This document shows positions 52,302 through 63,435 of a DNA stretch of 64,000 nucleotides, piece after piece (the first letter of the stretch is position 1; every line of letters begins with the position of its first letter). Made by a program: the position numbers and the translations under genes. This stretch comes from Mermis nigrescens (Eukaryota > Nematoda > Enoplea > Mermithida > Mermithidae), in assembly GCA_036768485.1 (NCBI GenBank), contig JAVLUZ010000341.1, positions 3,591,711-3,655,710 on the forward strand. Reading direction: 5' to 3'. The notes beneath the pieces were generated by a model. It saw nothing but the letters and a program-made list of their open reading frames with translations, was not told the origin of the DNA and made no database searches.

Positions 52302-54580
52302 ATGTGTAACAAGCTTATCAGATGTGTGACGCACAGTTGTACTTTTTCTGTGCACTGTGCCGCACAGTGCACAGCACTATTAGAGTTTTTTAGATGTTAG
52401 ATGCGTAATATGCCGAAATCTTGGCGGATTTTGAAACAGTAAAGTTTTTTTACAAATGCATCCCCTGGTTGTGCTTAACACAACAAAAATCTACTTTTTC
52501 TTGTTTTTGCATGGATGTCCACCAGGTGCCTATTCTTATGCAATGTAAAAGTTTTTTAGTAGTAAGTAACTCTTTCAAAAATAATTTTCATGAAGAGTAA
52601 CATATGTTATTTGAGCATACAAAATTGCATAAAATGAAATTAGTAATTTACACATTACATATTTAATTGAGAAGGTGTAGCTTAACACAGACAAGCACAG
52701 CGTCCCATGATGGTACCTTTCGACTGCAGGAACATGATGCTAAACGGAGGGTAAATTAACGGCTCGGCTCAGATTTTAGGAATATTTGAAGTGACCTAAA
52801 GGTCAGTCAGAGAGCCAGATTGAGCTAAAGTTTCCATAAAAAATTCTAACAAAAGTAAACTTAAAATCTAGAAAATTTTCTATTTCTGGTCAGCTTCCAA
52901 TCAATTTATAAATTTTCTCCAAAGAGGCGAAGCGCATGTATACCCAACTCACTGTGCACCAGATTTCAGCAAATTCAAGAATTAAAAACAGTACAACGTA
53001 ATAAAAATTCAGAAGGATATAGATAAAAACGGCGAAGATTCAAAGAATAAGACAACGGCAAAGGGCTATAATCAAGATTAAAATCATAAAAAAATGAACA
53101 ACGTACAAAGTGCTTTCTGGCAGTGCGAACATAATGCGCAGTAATGTGCATTTCTAATGTGATCCCTTTCTGGTCGATGAATTTCTATATTTTGTATCAT
53201 TAAAATCAGAAAAGGACTAAAAGTGCTTAAAAGTGCGGTCTTACTGCTTGAAAAACATTTCACTTAATAGTTTTTTGCCCTTTTTATCATTTAACTGGCA
53301 AAAAAGCAATATTGGTATCATATTCTGGGATTCCAGCCTTCCCAAGACTATCTTTTTTTATCTCGCAGAATTTACACATGTGCCTCGGGATACTTAACAT
53401 TGGCACATAAAATGGAAAAATTTTTGCTATAGAGTTTTGTATTAGTGTCAATATCATAAATTCGCATGCTGTACATTGTGCTTCATCACAAGTTAGTCCT
53501 GTGGCTGTGAGTTGAAAAATTTTGCCTTAAATTGTAAAATATTCTTGATAAAAACTCTAAAAAATTTACAGTGAAATGTCATTCATTGCACTTAAATCAT
53601 TTACTTGCAGCTCGTTTGCCGCATTTTTGAAAATCTCTGCACATATTTTATAATTTTTGATAACTGTCCTAAACGTAATTTGCTTACTCGATTTAAATTT
53701 TTCCTTTTCACACACTCGATCACCGTCTCACACTTATGCATTCTTCCTATTTTGCGCTTATTTTTCTAACCCAGAATTAATCAATTGCTGCACTTATATG
53801 TAATTTTTTTCTATTTAATCGTAATTTTTAATATTGCTTTTTGATCGCCATCCACATGCAATCTTTTTTATACGTTGCATGTATTTGTTTAAATTCTTAG
53901 TTACTTAATTGCTATTCTGCACTTATATATTATTTTATTTAAGCGCTATTTTCTCGAATAACTGATTCTTATTTTACAGGTATTGTTTAAACTCCTTAAT
54001 TGCTCAATCGCTATACTACACGTCAGTTTTCTACGTGCTCTATCACTATATAGCCTTCATTTTGCCGCACTCTAATAAAGCGAATAGTCTGTTTCATGTC
54101 AAGGTTGCAACAATAGTTGAAAATTTCCATAAATGTATGGTCTGTCATAACACAGGTATAACGAAAAGAAAAACTTCAAGGTCACGAGTAGGCTAGCTGC
54201 ATATTATTCCGTAACATGACCTTTCAGTGACCACTGGCAACCTATATTTTTCATTTAACGACCGGGCGGGCGCATTTAACACACGGGCCCATTATACTAT
54301 GGCGGGCTCTATTTTAACGGGCGGGCCCATTATACCATGGCGGACTCCATTTAACGAGCGGGCCCATTATACCGTGGCGGGCTATATTTAACACATGGGC
54401 TATATTCTAACGGGCGGCTGATATTTTAACGGGCAAGCTCGCTACACTATACACCCACCCCCACCGACCTACGCCGGCCAATAGTTACATCACCCTATAC
54501 TGTAGTAATGCGAGTGGGCCGCAATGATGTAAGATAGGGTATCTCTCAACATGCCCCCTAGAGTGACGCGCCTTACTACT
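52302..54580 (-). repeat. Right arm of the foldback element
   Basis: 2279 bp, reverse complement of the left arm. Main differences: one extra unit in its GGGCCC tandem block, and about 26 bp less near 54487, where the left arm has an insert with TAATATTACGTGTACG. Confidence 0.92.
54257..54445 (-). repeat. Tandem repeat in the right foldback arm
   Basis: Counterpart of 48577-48722 with one more unit (CGGGCCCATTATACTATGGC). The two arms therefore do not have equal repeat numbers. Confidence 0.8.
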
Positions 54581-55328
54581 TGCGATGCTATGAGACTAAA
54601 GTTGGTTTTCATTGTGCACTATACCCAACTGCTGGGTGTAAAGACAACTTACAGTCCGATTAATAATTCTGACGTTACATAGAACATTTTTAAAAAATCA
54701 AGCTTTTGCAACGCTCTGTATGTAACTAAAAATTATTTTTTTAGTGCAATGTCAAACTTTACAAAACTACTGGTATAAGAGAAACATTCAGTCATATTCG
54801 TAATCCCATCCTTCCCGAGAAGATTTTAAAAATTCACGTTTCGCATTGCTCTGGAGGTAAATGAATTTCAAGTGTAAACTTCACACCTCTTCAATCGCAC
54901 AACAGTGCGAACTTTGCAAAACTACTGGGTATAGGGAAAAGTAGAAGTCAGATTCGTAATCCTGACGTTACGGAGATTTTGAAAAAATTTTTGTTCTGTA
55001 ACGCTCGGGAAGTATACTGAATTTTCAGTATAAGCTTTACACCTCTACAATAACTCAATAGTGTAAGCTTTACATAACTACTGGGTGTAGAGAAAACTTA
55101 TTCGTCAGATTCGTGATTCCGACGTTACGGAGAATATTTAAAAAAAATTAAGCTTCCGCAAAGCCTTGGAACTATAGTTAAATTTCAGTGTAAACTCTGC
55201 ACAACTACTGAGTGTAAAGAAATCTTACAATCAGATTTGTATTACTCGCATTGTAGAGAATATTTCGGAAAAATCAAGCTTCTGCAACCTTCTGGAACTA
55301 AAGTTTATTTTCAGTGTAAACTTTACCT

Positions 55329-55529
55329 ACAGACAAGACCACAAGTAACGTCGCTCAAGCGCATGTCCTACAGACGCCTGGCAGTCAAAGTGACAGGCAT
55401 CACACAGGCAATTTTCTTTCGACGCGCGTGTTTACCAATATAAAAATTTGGCCGATTCACAGGCAGGTCACAGGCGCCTGTTGACTGTCGTACCTGTGCT
55501 TGAGCGACCTTACTTGTGGTCTTGACTGT
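55329..55529. mobile_element. Small hairpin element in the H array
   Basis: About 200 bp. Inverted ends of about 45 bp share CAAGACCACAAGTAA and GTCGCTCAAGC. CAGGCGCCTG and CACAGGC repeats lie inside. It interrupts a 125-bp unit. No clear target duplication. Confidence 0.65.
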
Positions 55530-56450
55530 AAGCTACTAAGTTTAAATAAAATATACGAGATTCGTAATCCTATAATCACTCAATAATGTGAACCTTGCAT
55601 AACTACTGGGTTTAGAGAAAAGTAGCAGTCAGATTCGAAATCCTGACGTTATGGAGAACATTTTAGAAACATTCACGTTTTGCAGCGCTCTGCAAGTCAT
55701 ATGACATTTTAGTGTAAACTTTACATCACTAGAAAAACTTAATATTTGGTTTAATCAAACGCGCCTACGTGCATCTGTGATCCTCGATGCTTAGTATATT
55801 TTTATAATTAGGATTATGTCCCAACTCATGCCGGGAGAAGTTGACAGCCAAAAATCTGCCAAAAAGTTTTTTACCCCAGGTTTGGAACTTTACATCGCAA
55901 AAACTAACTCAGTATTGAGTGCAAAGAAGCGCGCGCGACCAAGTGCGGATGTGTAACTCAGTGATATTTAATTTACTTTTAGAATAGTTCGCGCTGTCCG
56001 ATTCACAACCGGAGTAGTTGAGAGACAAAAAACGGTCAAAAACATGTTTTTCCCTTAGGGTTCAAACTGTACACCACCAGAGATAACTCTGTATTGAATT
56101 CAAAGAAACGCATCCAAATGCAATGTGTAACTCTTGATACATACTTCATTTTGTATAATACTTCGCACGTCTTGATTTATAACTGGGGCGGTTGACAAAC
56201 TGAAAGAAGGTAAAAATGTGTTTTTTTCTGTCCACCACCAGTGTAAACTTTAAACTACCACATCTATCTCCGTACTAACTTTACTGCGAACGCGTGTCAA
56301 CTTCATGGCTTTTTCCGACGGAAGGTTTTTTTGCGGAATAATAACCGACGAATTCGGACATACATACATAGAGAAGTCGAAAACTTGAACAAAATGTGTT
56401 TTTCCTACCCCAGATTTTTCTACTCTCCGGAAGAAAGTCAATCTAAAAAA

Positions 56451-57058
56451 ATAAAAAAGTTCAATCGTACTAACTCAAATTTCTAGATAAAAAAAACGAG
56501 GCTAAACAGATTGCAAAAGTGCGTAAAATAAACGACCAAACTTTAAAAACTATGTTATAACGTCACAGTAAAGCTTCATATGCTGATATTATCGGCTGGG
56601 TATTATCGTGTAAAGAAAAAACAAAAACGGGTGTATAATCGTAGCTTATTATCTATCTTTTAAAAAACCGCACTTCCCAGAAATGTCAGCGTTCCTGGGG
56701 GGACGTATGTTGGGGTACCCAAGTGTATTATAGGTAAGTGCAATCGACATGGCTAAGCTAGTGTCTAACCCTGCTATATCTTACTACGGATCCCAATTTC
56801 CATTGGCAGTGCACATACTCGTATGTGCGCAGGATATTTCATGCCTTATGAAAATTTTTGAACATATAGAATCAACTTCCTCGTTGATCTGCCTCCTAAT
56901 AAGCTCTCGGCAGCTGAAAATTAAAGAAACGACAATAGCTCGCCGTCAGACTTTGACATAATTATAATGAAAATTTCCTTTTTGTACCACTTATGTTAAA
57001 GGTATTTTTTAAATAGGTACATAGGTACCCATCCGATGATGTTACAAACAGCAAATGT
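56451..57058. other. Stretch without a supported gene
   Basis: AT-rich sequence after repeat H. The open frame at 56749-56961 has no splice signals or recognisable similarity. Confidence 0.4.
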
Positions 57059-57066
57059 GTGTTGTG

Positions 57067-57218
57067 CATTGGTGGGCAACGGCTGAATTCTTGGGGGACC
57101 GATGGGGAAAAATTGCCGAAAATAGCACCAAAATTCAATTCTGGAATCTATCCTTTTAGGGGGAGCAGCTCCGTCGGATTCTCGGGGGATCAAGCCAGAC
57201 TCCCTCTGCGCCCATTTG
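57067..57218 (+). mobile_element. Family B variant
   Basis: CATTGGTGGGC at left and GCGCCCATTTG at right. Interior has GTCGGATTCTCGGGGGATC, shared with 57793-57900. Flanks do not match. Confidence 0.55.
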
Positions 57219-57228
57219 CGCTCACGAG

Positions 57229-57371
57229 CATACGTGGGCAGCAAGGAAACTCTGGGAGGTCTGGATGGGTAAAATTGCCAAAAATATTACTAAAAATAGA
57301 ATTCTGGGAGGTCTACAGTCATCTGAGGGGGATTCAAGTTCTGGGGGTACAAACCACCAAGCTCATGTGTG
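57229..57371 (+). mobile_element. Family B MITE with perfect target duplication
   Basis: 143 bp, CATACGTGGGC at left, GCTCATGTGTG at right. The 8-mer CTCACGAG is exact on both flanks (57221-57228, 57372-57379). Confidence 0.92.
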
Positions 57372-57792
57372 CTCACGAGTCTTATCATTATATAGGATCG
57401 CCAGTTGCCACCACATATGGGCGTGGGGGGTTCGGAAACCCGAGAATCCGTTAGACCTTCCGAATCGACAGACGCTTCCGCAGAACTGAATTTTCGTCTG
57501 GTCGGTTTTACACCATCCATACCTCTAGATTTATCATAGCTGCCGCCCATGCATGATTGCCTTGCCATTTACTTGTAGGTGCAGGAGAATTCTCCCATAT
57601 ACACTGGACTATGTTAAAAAATCCTTGTAGGGATCGGCTTCGGGAATATTCTTAAACGCAGAAGAATTCTACGTTGTTCTGCAATTACCGGTCAAAAATG
57701 AAAAATTATATTAGTTGACCAGTTTGTCACAAACAGTGCCGTCATGCGATTATACACGGACATAAAGGGGGTTTCGGGGCTCTAGATGGGCA

Positions 57793-57950
57793 TAAGTGGG
57801 CAGCAGCCAAATTTTGAGGAGTCCAATAAGACTAGATTGTCTAAAATATGAGCAGAAATTCAATTCTGGAGTAGGTCCGCCGGATTCTCGAGGATCCCTC
57901 ACGCGTATCACGTCAGGAACCAAATTCTGGGGAACGATCAGGTAGTTTTT
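57793..57950 (+). repeat. Fragments of the family B variant
   Basis: CATAAGTGGGCAGCAGCC and, at 57890, CCGGATTCTCGAGGATCC match the variant at 57067. No intact right end. Confidence 0.45.
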
Positions 57951-58336
57951 GACCAGTTAGGTATATTTAATTGAATTCAGGATAGTAAGGTCACACTGTA
58001 TACGCACAACCAGCGATAAATACTTATTGAATACAAAAAAATTAATACACATTTGTACTAAAAATGGCGAACGATACATAAGTGATCCAACAAATAAATA
58101 AGCGATTAGAGGAAGGACGGCGCATGGGTAATAAATTCAAGCAATCGATTTGATTTTTTTCAGACTAATATCAGACAATGGACTACCAATATTTGATATT
58201 CATGAGGACCTAGCCAGCCGACGTGAAATCTTTTTGTAGTAATGCTTGTGAAATAGACAAAAACGAAATAGAGTACACTAAATTCAAAAGACAGCAAACA
58301 AATAATGCGAGTTCAATACAAAGCCGAAGCTACTAC

Positions 58337-58596
58337 CATACGTGGGCAGCAAGAAAATTCTGGGGGTGCGAGATTTTTCAAAATTCAAAAAATTGCCCTA
58401 AAAATGGTGGTATGGCGAAAAAACACCATTTTTCGACGTTTCTCATCGAGCATTATCCATTGGCATCAAAAAATTGTGAAAAAAAAGAAAAAATTTTTAA
58501 AAATTGAATTCTGGGGGGTATTTTGATTTCTAGGGTGGGTATTTTGGTTTCTCGGGGGGTGGGTGCATACCCCCAAACCCCCCACGCCCAGGTGTG
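58337..58596 (+). mobile_element. Family A MITE (A13), perfect target duplication
   Basis: 260 bp, CATACGTGGGC at left, GCCCAGGTGTG at right. The 8-mer GCTACTAC is exact on both flanks (58329-58336, 58597-58604). A near-complete reference copy. From 58605 to 59339 there is no supported feature. Confidence 0.93.
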
Positions 58597-59339
58597 GCTA
58601 CTACTACTGTTTATTCAAAACTGGAAGAGAATTTCCTTAAAGTAAGCATAATTTTTTGTATTTAGCAAATATTTTCCGAACACAAATTTTTCTTGTAAAT
58701 GTACACAGATTATTTTTCGAAAATTTTTGGCGCCTTGGGCCGTAATTAGTATTGGTCAGTTGCCTCTACAATCGCAACAATTGCGTTTGAAAAGACAAAA
58801 GCGTCCAATTTTTAACGATGTATTGAGAAATTTTTATTATTCATGGTCAGGAACCCATAAATTAGATATTCAAAGACTGGTCGATTGATCGTCAGAATGT
58901 ATGAAATCAGAGCTGTGTAGCTACGCAAATAGAACGTGTAACTTCCAATCATAATGATTTCCCAGAAAAATTTTGAAATCTTCTTAATAAAAAATTCAAT
59001 TGAATATACGAGTGAATATTTTGAAATTTCTTTTCTGAATTAAAAAAATCATTTTTAAATGCTTATATTTCTTCATAGTCAAAGAATAATACACATAAAC
59101 CCTACGCCTAACAGGCTGCGAATAGGCATGTATACATACATAGCCGTAAATATTAGAGTATACATTACATACCTTACCGATGACGGAAGGGGAAGTTAAA
59201 TCGGATCAAAATGTCAAAAATCTGAATTTAGCCAGAAGAAGTTTTGTAATTACATTTTTGCTGCTGCCCGACATCCATATAGGAAAAAAACCAAGTACGC
59301 TTTAGTGGAAAAATGGGTACTTACCGAAGAAGGCTAGGT

Positions 59340-59575
59340 AGGGCCACACAAAAAATAGGGGGGTTTGGGGGACCTCTAAGAAAGTTAATTGCCTCGTCTT
59401 CCCATTCCCCAAGTCAGAAAATTTTTGGCTCACGAGTTTAGGCGAAAACTTGCGTTTTTTAAAGCGTCCTTTGTTTTTTTGTCATTTTTTGCCAAAAATC
59501 TGAGTCATTTACACCTTCCTTAAAAATGACCAAAGATCCCAATCAAAATTATTCACAGCCATTACATGCATGGAT
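59340..59575 (-). repeat. Family G copy, reverse orientation
   Basis: GGGGGACCTCTAAGAAAG, GTCAGAAAATTTTTGGC, and CCATTACATGCATG at the right end match G in reverse complement. Left end unclear. From 59576 to 59865 there is no supported feature. Confidence 0.5.
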
Positions 59576-59865
59576 AGGACTGCTAAAATACGTACCCTTC
59601 ACAATAAAATTTATATTTAATAAATTTCATCTTTCCGTTCCATGCATAATATTTAACGAAATACGTTATTACTGACACTAAATTTTTTCTCAGATATACA
59701 AAACCTAGTAGCACTTTAACAATCTAGCTTGAAGCGGTGCCATCAGTGTCCAGTCTGAATGCAAGTATAAAACGGTCTAATTTTCTCTTTCACTGACTGC
59801 GCAATATAAAATTGAAATGTGTAGATGATCCATACACGTGCAGCTGCGAATTTGGGTGTCAGGTG

Positions 59866-60007
59866 CACACATGGGCGTGGGGGTTTGTACCCCGCAAAAG
59901 TTGAAAAACCCCGTAGATTACTGTAGACCCCAGAACTCTATTTTTAGTAATTTTTTTGGCGATTTGACCCATCCTGACCCCCAGAATTTCGGTGCTGCCC
60001 ATGTATG
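59866..60007 (-). mobile_element. Family B MITE
   Basis: 142 bp, CACACATGGGC at left, GCTGCCCATGTATG at right. Flanks GTCAGGTG and GTCAGATG match at 7 of 8. Confidence 0.85.
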
Positions 60008-60015
60008 GTCAGATG

Positions 60016-60118
60016 GGGCGAAACTGCCAATAATACAAAACATTCAATTTTGGGGTTTATCGATTTTCGGGAGGGGGTTTCAGACTCTGAGGGTGTAAAC
60101 CCCAACCCTTACGCCCAT
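60016..60118 (+). repeat. Family B variant fragment
   Basis: Starts inside the element (GGGGCGAAACTGCC) and ends CGCCCATGTGGGG. Directly follows the B copy. 60119-60818 holds no supported gene. Confidence 0.5.
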
Positions 60119-60818
60119 GTGGGGACGAATTCCATACGCCTTCAGCATATGCGTGATAAAAAAGTAATACGACACGATTTACAGTAAACACTAACAAAGC
60201 ATCACGGCGATAAATATAATTAAAAAGGCAACGAATTTGAGAGGTTCGAAATGAAAACATTTTTTTGTCAAATTAAGGACTTGTTTGTTCTGAAAGTTAA
60301 ATTCACAGCCGTACAATACGGGTATGGAGATACCCTTCTAGATTCAATGCTTTCCTGTCCCAAAAATTGAGATATTTTAGAACGCACCGACTTTTGACAA
60401 CTGATTCGGAATATGGAAAAAGAATTGAGCAATTGAAATTGAAAAAAAAACAATTTGTCAAGAATTTTCGACAATTATTTCTTACCGCAGACTATTGTTT
60501 TATAAGAGGCCTTTGTTAAGTGCTTTTACCATCTTGAAAAATGTCGTATACTATGCAGGAGAATAAATCAATTAGGCATACACATAACTTTTTATAAGCA
60601 TTTTAGCAACCCAATCACCCAAAAATGCACATTCGTATGATAGCGGCAAAAAGTAATCAGTACTTCATGTCGAAATTAAATGCGGTTATATGATCCACGC
60701 TATCCAAATTTGATACCCTGGGCCAACGGTAAATCGGTCCCATAATTAATCGTACTAAACGAGGCGATAGCATTAATTTACATTTAGAACATGTAAGCGC
60801 TTTAGTTTACATTAAAAT

Positions 60819-61207
60819 CATAGATAGACAAGGTCAGGGTCAACAGCAGAGGGTTGGGGGGGTGAAATTCCAGAAATCCACACGAGTAAATATAGTGTCC
60901 GTGATGTTTTTGCTATTCAAACGACTAAAATGGTCAAAATAGCCTAATAAAACGCTGTTTCGTGGTAAAACCGCATTTTAAAGCATTTTTAGTCCGTCGT
61001 GACAGCATTATATCGTTTTTAACACCAACAAATAGATAAATCAATCAATTTTGGGCGCTTTTTGACCAAAAAGTATTTGACATTATTACTGCTTCTGTCC
61101 TCAAAAGTGGTGCAGAAAACGTTCTGTCAGATCGAAATCGCCGGACAGTACCTTTCTGGCTGAACCTTCAGCGGGGAAATACCCCTTACCCCCTATAAGC
61201 ATGTATG
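60819..61207 (+). mobile_element. Family M repeat, first of a tandem pair
   Basis: CATAGATAGACAAGGTCAGGG at left and AAGCATGTATG at right. Shares with the next copy the AAAATAGCCTA box, a TTTAGTCCGTC/TTAGCATATTTCGAC box and a CCGGACAG/CCAGACAG box. Flanks match poorly. Confidence 0.55.
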
Positions 61208-61224
61208 ATTAGAGGGGCGTACCA

Positions 61225-61621
61225 CAAATGTACAAGGTCAGGGTCCGCAGGGGATGGGTTAAAATCCTGGAACTAGAATTCACAACAAATAAATTTGTTC
61301 TTTTCCAAATGATGTAGAAAACGATCAAAATAGCCTACACATAATATACTCTCTCATTCTGTGAGGCCGCAATTAGTCAAACATTTTTAGCATATTTCGA
61401 CTGCATAAATACTTTGAAGATAAAGAAATAGAAAAATGCATCAATCGGAAAATGATGACGTTCTTGTCATTTAGACTCGAGTTCAGTCTGGTCAATAAAA
61501 ATTGGCATATTTCCCTCCCCCAAGCGTAACTTAGTACACGTTACATAAACTCGAACTCGCCAGACAGCGTCTGTCTTTCTGACCCCAGATTGGAGGGGTT
61601 TCTCTTCATAATGTACATGTG
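61225..61621 (+). mobile_element. Family M repeat, second of a tandem pair
   Basis: CAAATGTACAAGGTCAGGG at left, AATGTACATGTG at right, 18 bp after the first copy and in the same orientation. From 61622 to 62196 I see only AT-rich sequence. Confidence 0.55.
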
Positions 61622-62204
61622 ATTGTACGAGAAGTACGCAGAATTTTCCGAAAAATATTCAGGGATGGCTAATTCATAGGTATTCACGGTAGCCAATGTT
61701 CGAAAAATTTCTCTGAATACTTCTAATAGTATGCTTTGGAAGGTGCAAAGAAGTAATTTGAACATAAAGAACATTCATAATGATAGATCGTATGCTAACA
61801 AATGCAAATTAAAAGAAAAATGATCAAAGAATATTTCAGGGAAAAATAATTTGATTTTGTTATATCTGCAATGTGCAAGTCGCTCGGTATATTCCGAATC
61901 ACTTGAAATGGCACATACTTTTTAAATCAAGTAAAGGATGGCGAGAATCCCTAACACAATTATAAACTTTAGGTTAGGAAGAAAGCCGCAGATCATTGAA
62001 AAATATATTTACTTATTTTGTCTCTTACCAATCATTTTTGAAACGAGTAAGAGACAATTCTATAAATCTATTGTGGTCGCGAGGACTTGATTTCTTGCCA
62101 ATAAAAACGACTAAACCATTTAAATAAGAAAACGATAAAAATTAAGACGTTTTCTGATCAGATACGCAAGTCAAAAAACTAGCATTTTAAAAGTCTGTTG
62201 AAAG

Positions 62205-62379
62205 TAGGCACGTATCTCTGGGGGAAATGGGGGGTTCGGACCCCCAAAATTTAGAAAAATCGGAAAAATAGGACTTTTAAACGTTATTTTGTGCTATTTT
62301 TGGCCTTTTTGGGCTTAGTCCCCTCAAAATTGGTGTCGTTCCCCCTAAAATAGGACGAGGACGGTCAGCTACGTGCCTG
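62205..62379 (+). mobile_element. MITE N (175 bp) with perfect target duplication
   Basis: Inverted ends TAGGCACGTATCT and AGCTACGTGCCTG. The 8-mer GTTGAAAG is exact on both flanks (62197-62204, 62380-62387). Confidence 0.9.
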
Positions 62380-62484
62380 GTTGAAAGAGTGTGACGAAAT
62401 TTCAAACAGTAACAAACAGGCACATTATCATGATCACGTTCGGAGCTGATTAGTTTTACTCAGACATATAACGACTAGCAATTC

Positions 62485-62648
62485 TGGGTGGCGGTCCTCG
62501 ATCTTTTTCGAAGAAGAAGGAGTAAATTACTTGGCCAAAAAACGTAATTTTTCACCAAAAATCGGTGTCACAATTTTTTAACTTTGAGGTGATGGGGGAC
62601 GACTGACTTTGGATGTGGAGTCTTCCCAAACTCCCTGTCACACGTACG
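62485..62648 (+). repeat. Family G copy
   Basis: GGTGGCGGTCCTCGATC, TTTTTCACCAAAAATCGG, and GGGGGACGACTGACTTTGG before a CACACGTACG end match G. Left end not fixed. Confidence 0.5.
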
Positions 62649-62664
62649 ATTTTGCTTCTCTCTC

Positions 62665-62979
<315 letters not shown>

Positions 62980-62989
62980 TTGTTTCATC

Positions 62990-63435
62990 CAGTGTCTTTT
63001 TGTATTCGGCAAAAATTTTTACCCATGCACAAAGACTTTTCATGACCGTCTTTGTACATGTACAAAGATTTTTGGGAAGACAAAAACTGTAAAAGGGTGT
63101 AAAATTCCCAGAAATTTTCGGCGCTTCGCGACGAAATGAGTATTTGTTTGTCCCATGTATCCCTAAAATGGCAGGATTTGCATTTAGAATGGAAAAAAAG
63201 TCAAATTTTTCGGCGTTTGGCGCCGTTTTGAGACAATGTTTAGTAATTTTTGGCTTCAGAAATCCAGAAATTAGCTAAAATACACTACCAAAGATCGAAA
63301 ACCTTGTTTTACCACACTAAAATAGCAACTGTACTATAGTAGAGTACACAAAAATTTGCATGTACAAAATGTACAAATACTTTTGGGGACCATCTTTGTA
63401 TATGTACAAACGGACCTTGTGCAAAAAAAACACTG
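62990..63435 (-). mobile_element. Family C element with perfect target duplication
   Basis: 446 bp, CAGTGTCTTTTTGTATTCGG at left and GCAAAAAAAACACTG at right. The 8-mer GTTTCATC is exact on both flanks (62982-62989, 63436-63443). Contains TTTGTACATGTACAAAGA and the palindrome at 63120-63132. It is the reference copy for the cluster at 904. From 63444 to 64000 there is no supported feature. Confidence 0.92.

Larger units (their letters stand above)
48404..54580. mobile_element. 6.2-kb foldback element with 2.3-kb inverted arms
   Basis: Arms 48404-50674 and 52302-54580 are near-identical inverted copies; in the parts I compared, the inner 1.8 kb differ at only a few sites. The centre is 1627 bp and has one gene (51610-52225). 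The ends read AGTAGTAAGGCGCGTCA. It interrupts a 125-bp unit of repeat H. The right flank begins TGCGATGCT; the left flank ends TGCG then CT, so a 9-bp duplication with three bases lost, or a 4-bp one (TGCG), is possible. In layout it resembles Drosophila FB-NOF. Relationship to that family is inference. Confidence 0.9.
47050..56450 (+). repeat. Composite repeat H, second copy, interrupted by three insertions
   Basis: Same order as 10608-13600: an inverted pair (47050-47224 and about 47680-48140), then the 125-bp array (48310-48403, resuming at 54581 to about 55740), then the ~177-bp array (55815, 55993, 56170). Inserted into it are family A copies at 47233 and 47785, the 6.2-kb foldback at 48404, and a small hairpin element at 55329. 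Without them it is about 2.6 kb. Confidence 0.75.

Noticed and set aside
57453..57534. Exon-like frame PSESTDASAELNFRLVG with a stop
   Set aside because: A possible acceptor exists, but no partner exon, no similarity, and it lies among B-family fragments.
58164..58239. Possible terminal exon after TTTTTTCAG, encoding LISDNGLPIFDIHED and ending EIFL
   Set aside because: The only nearby donor (58128) gives the wrong phase and a 36-bp intron. No partner exon found.
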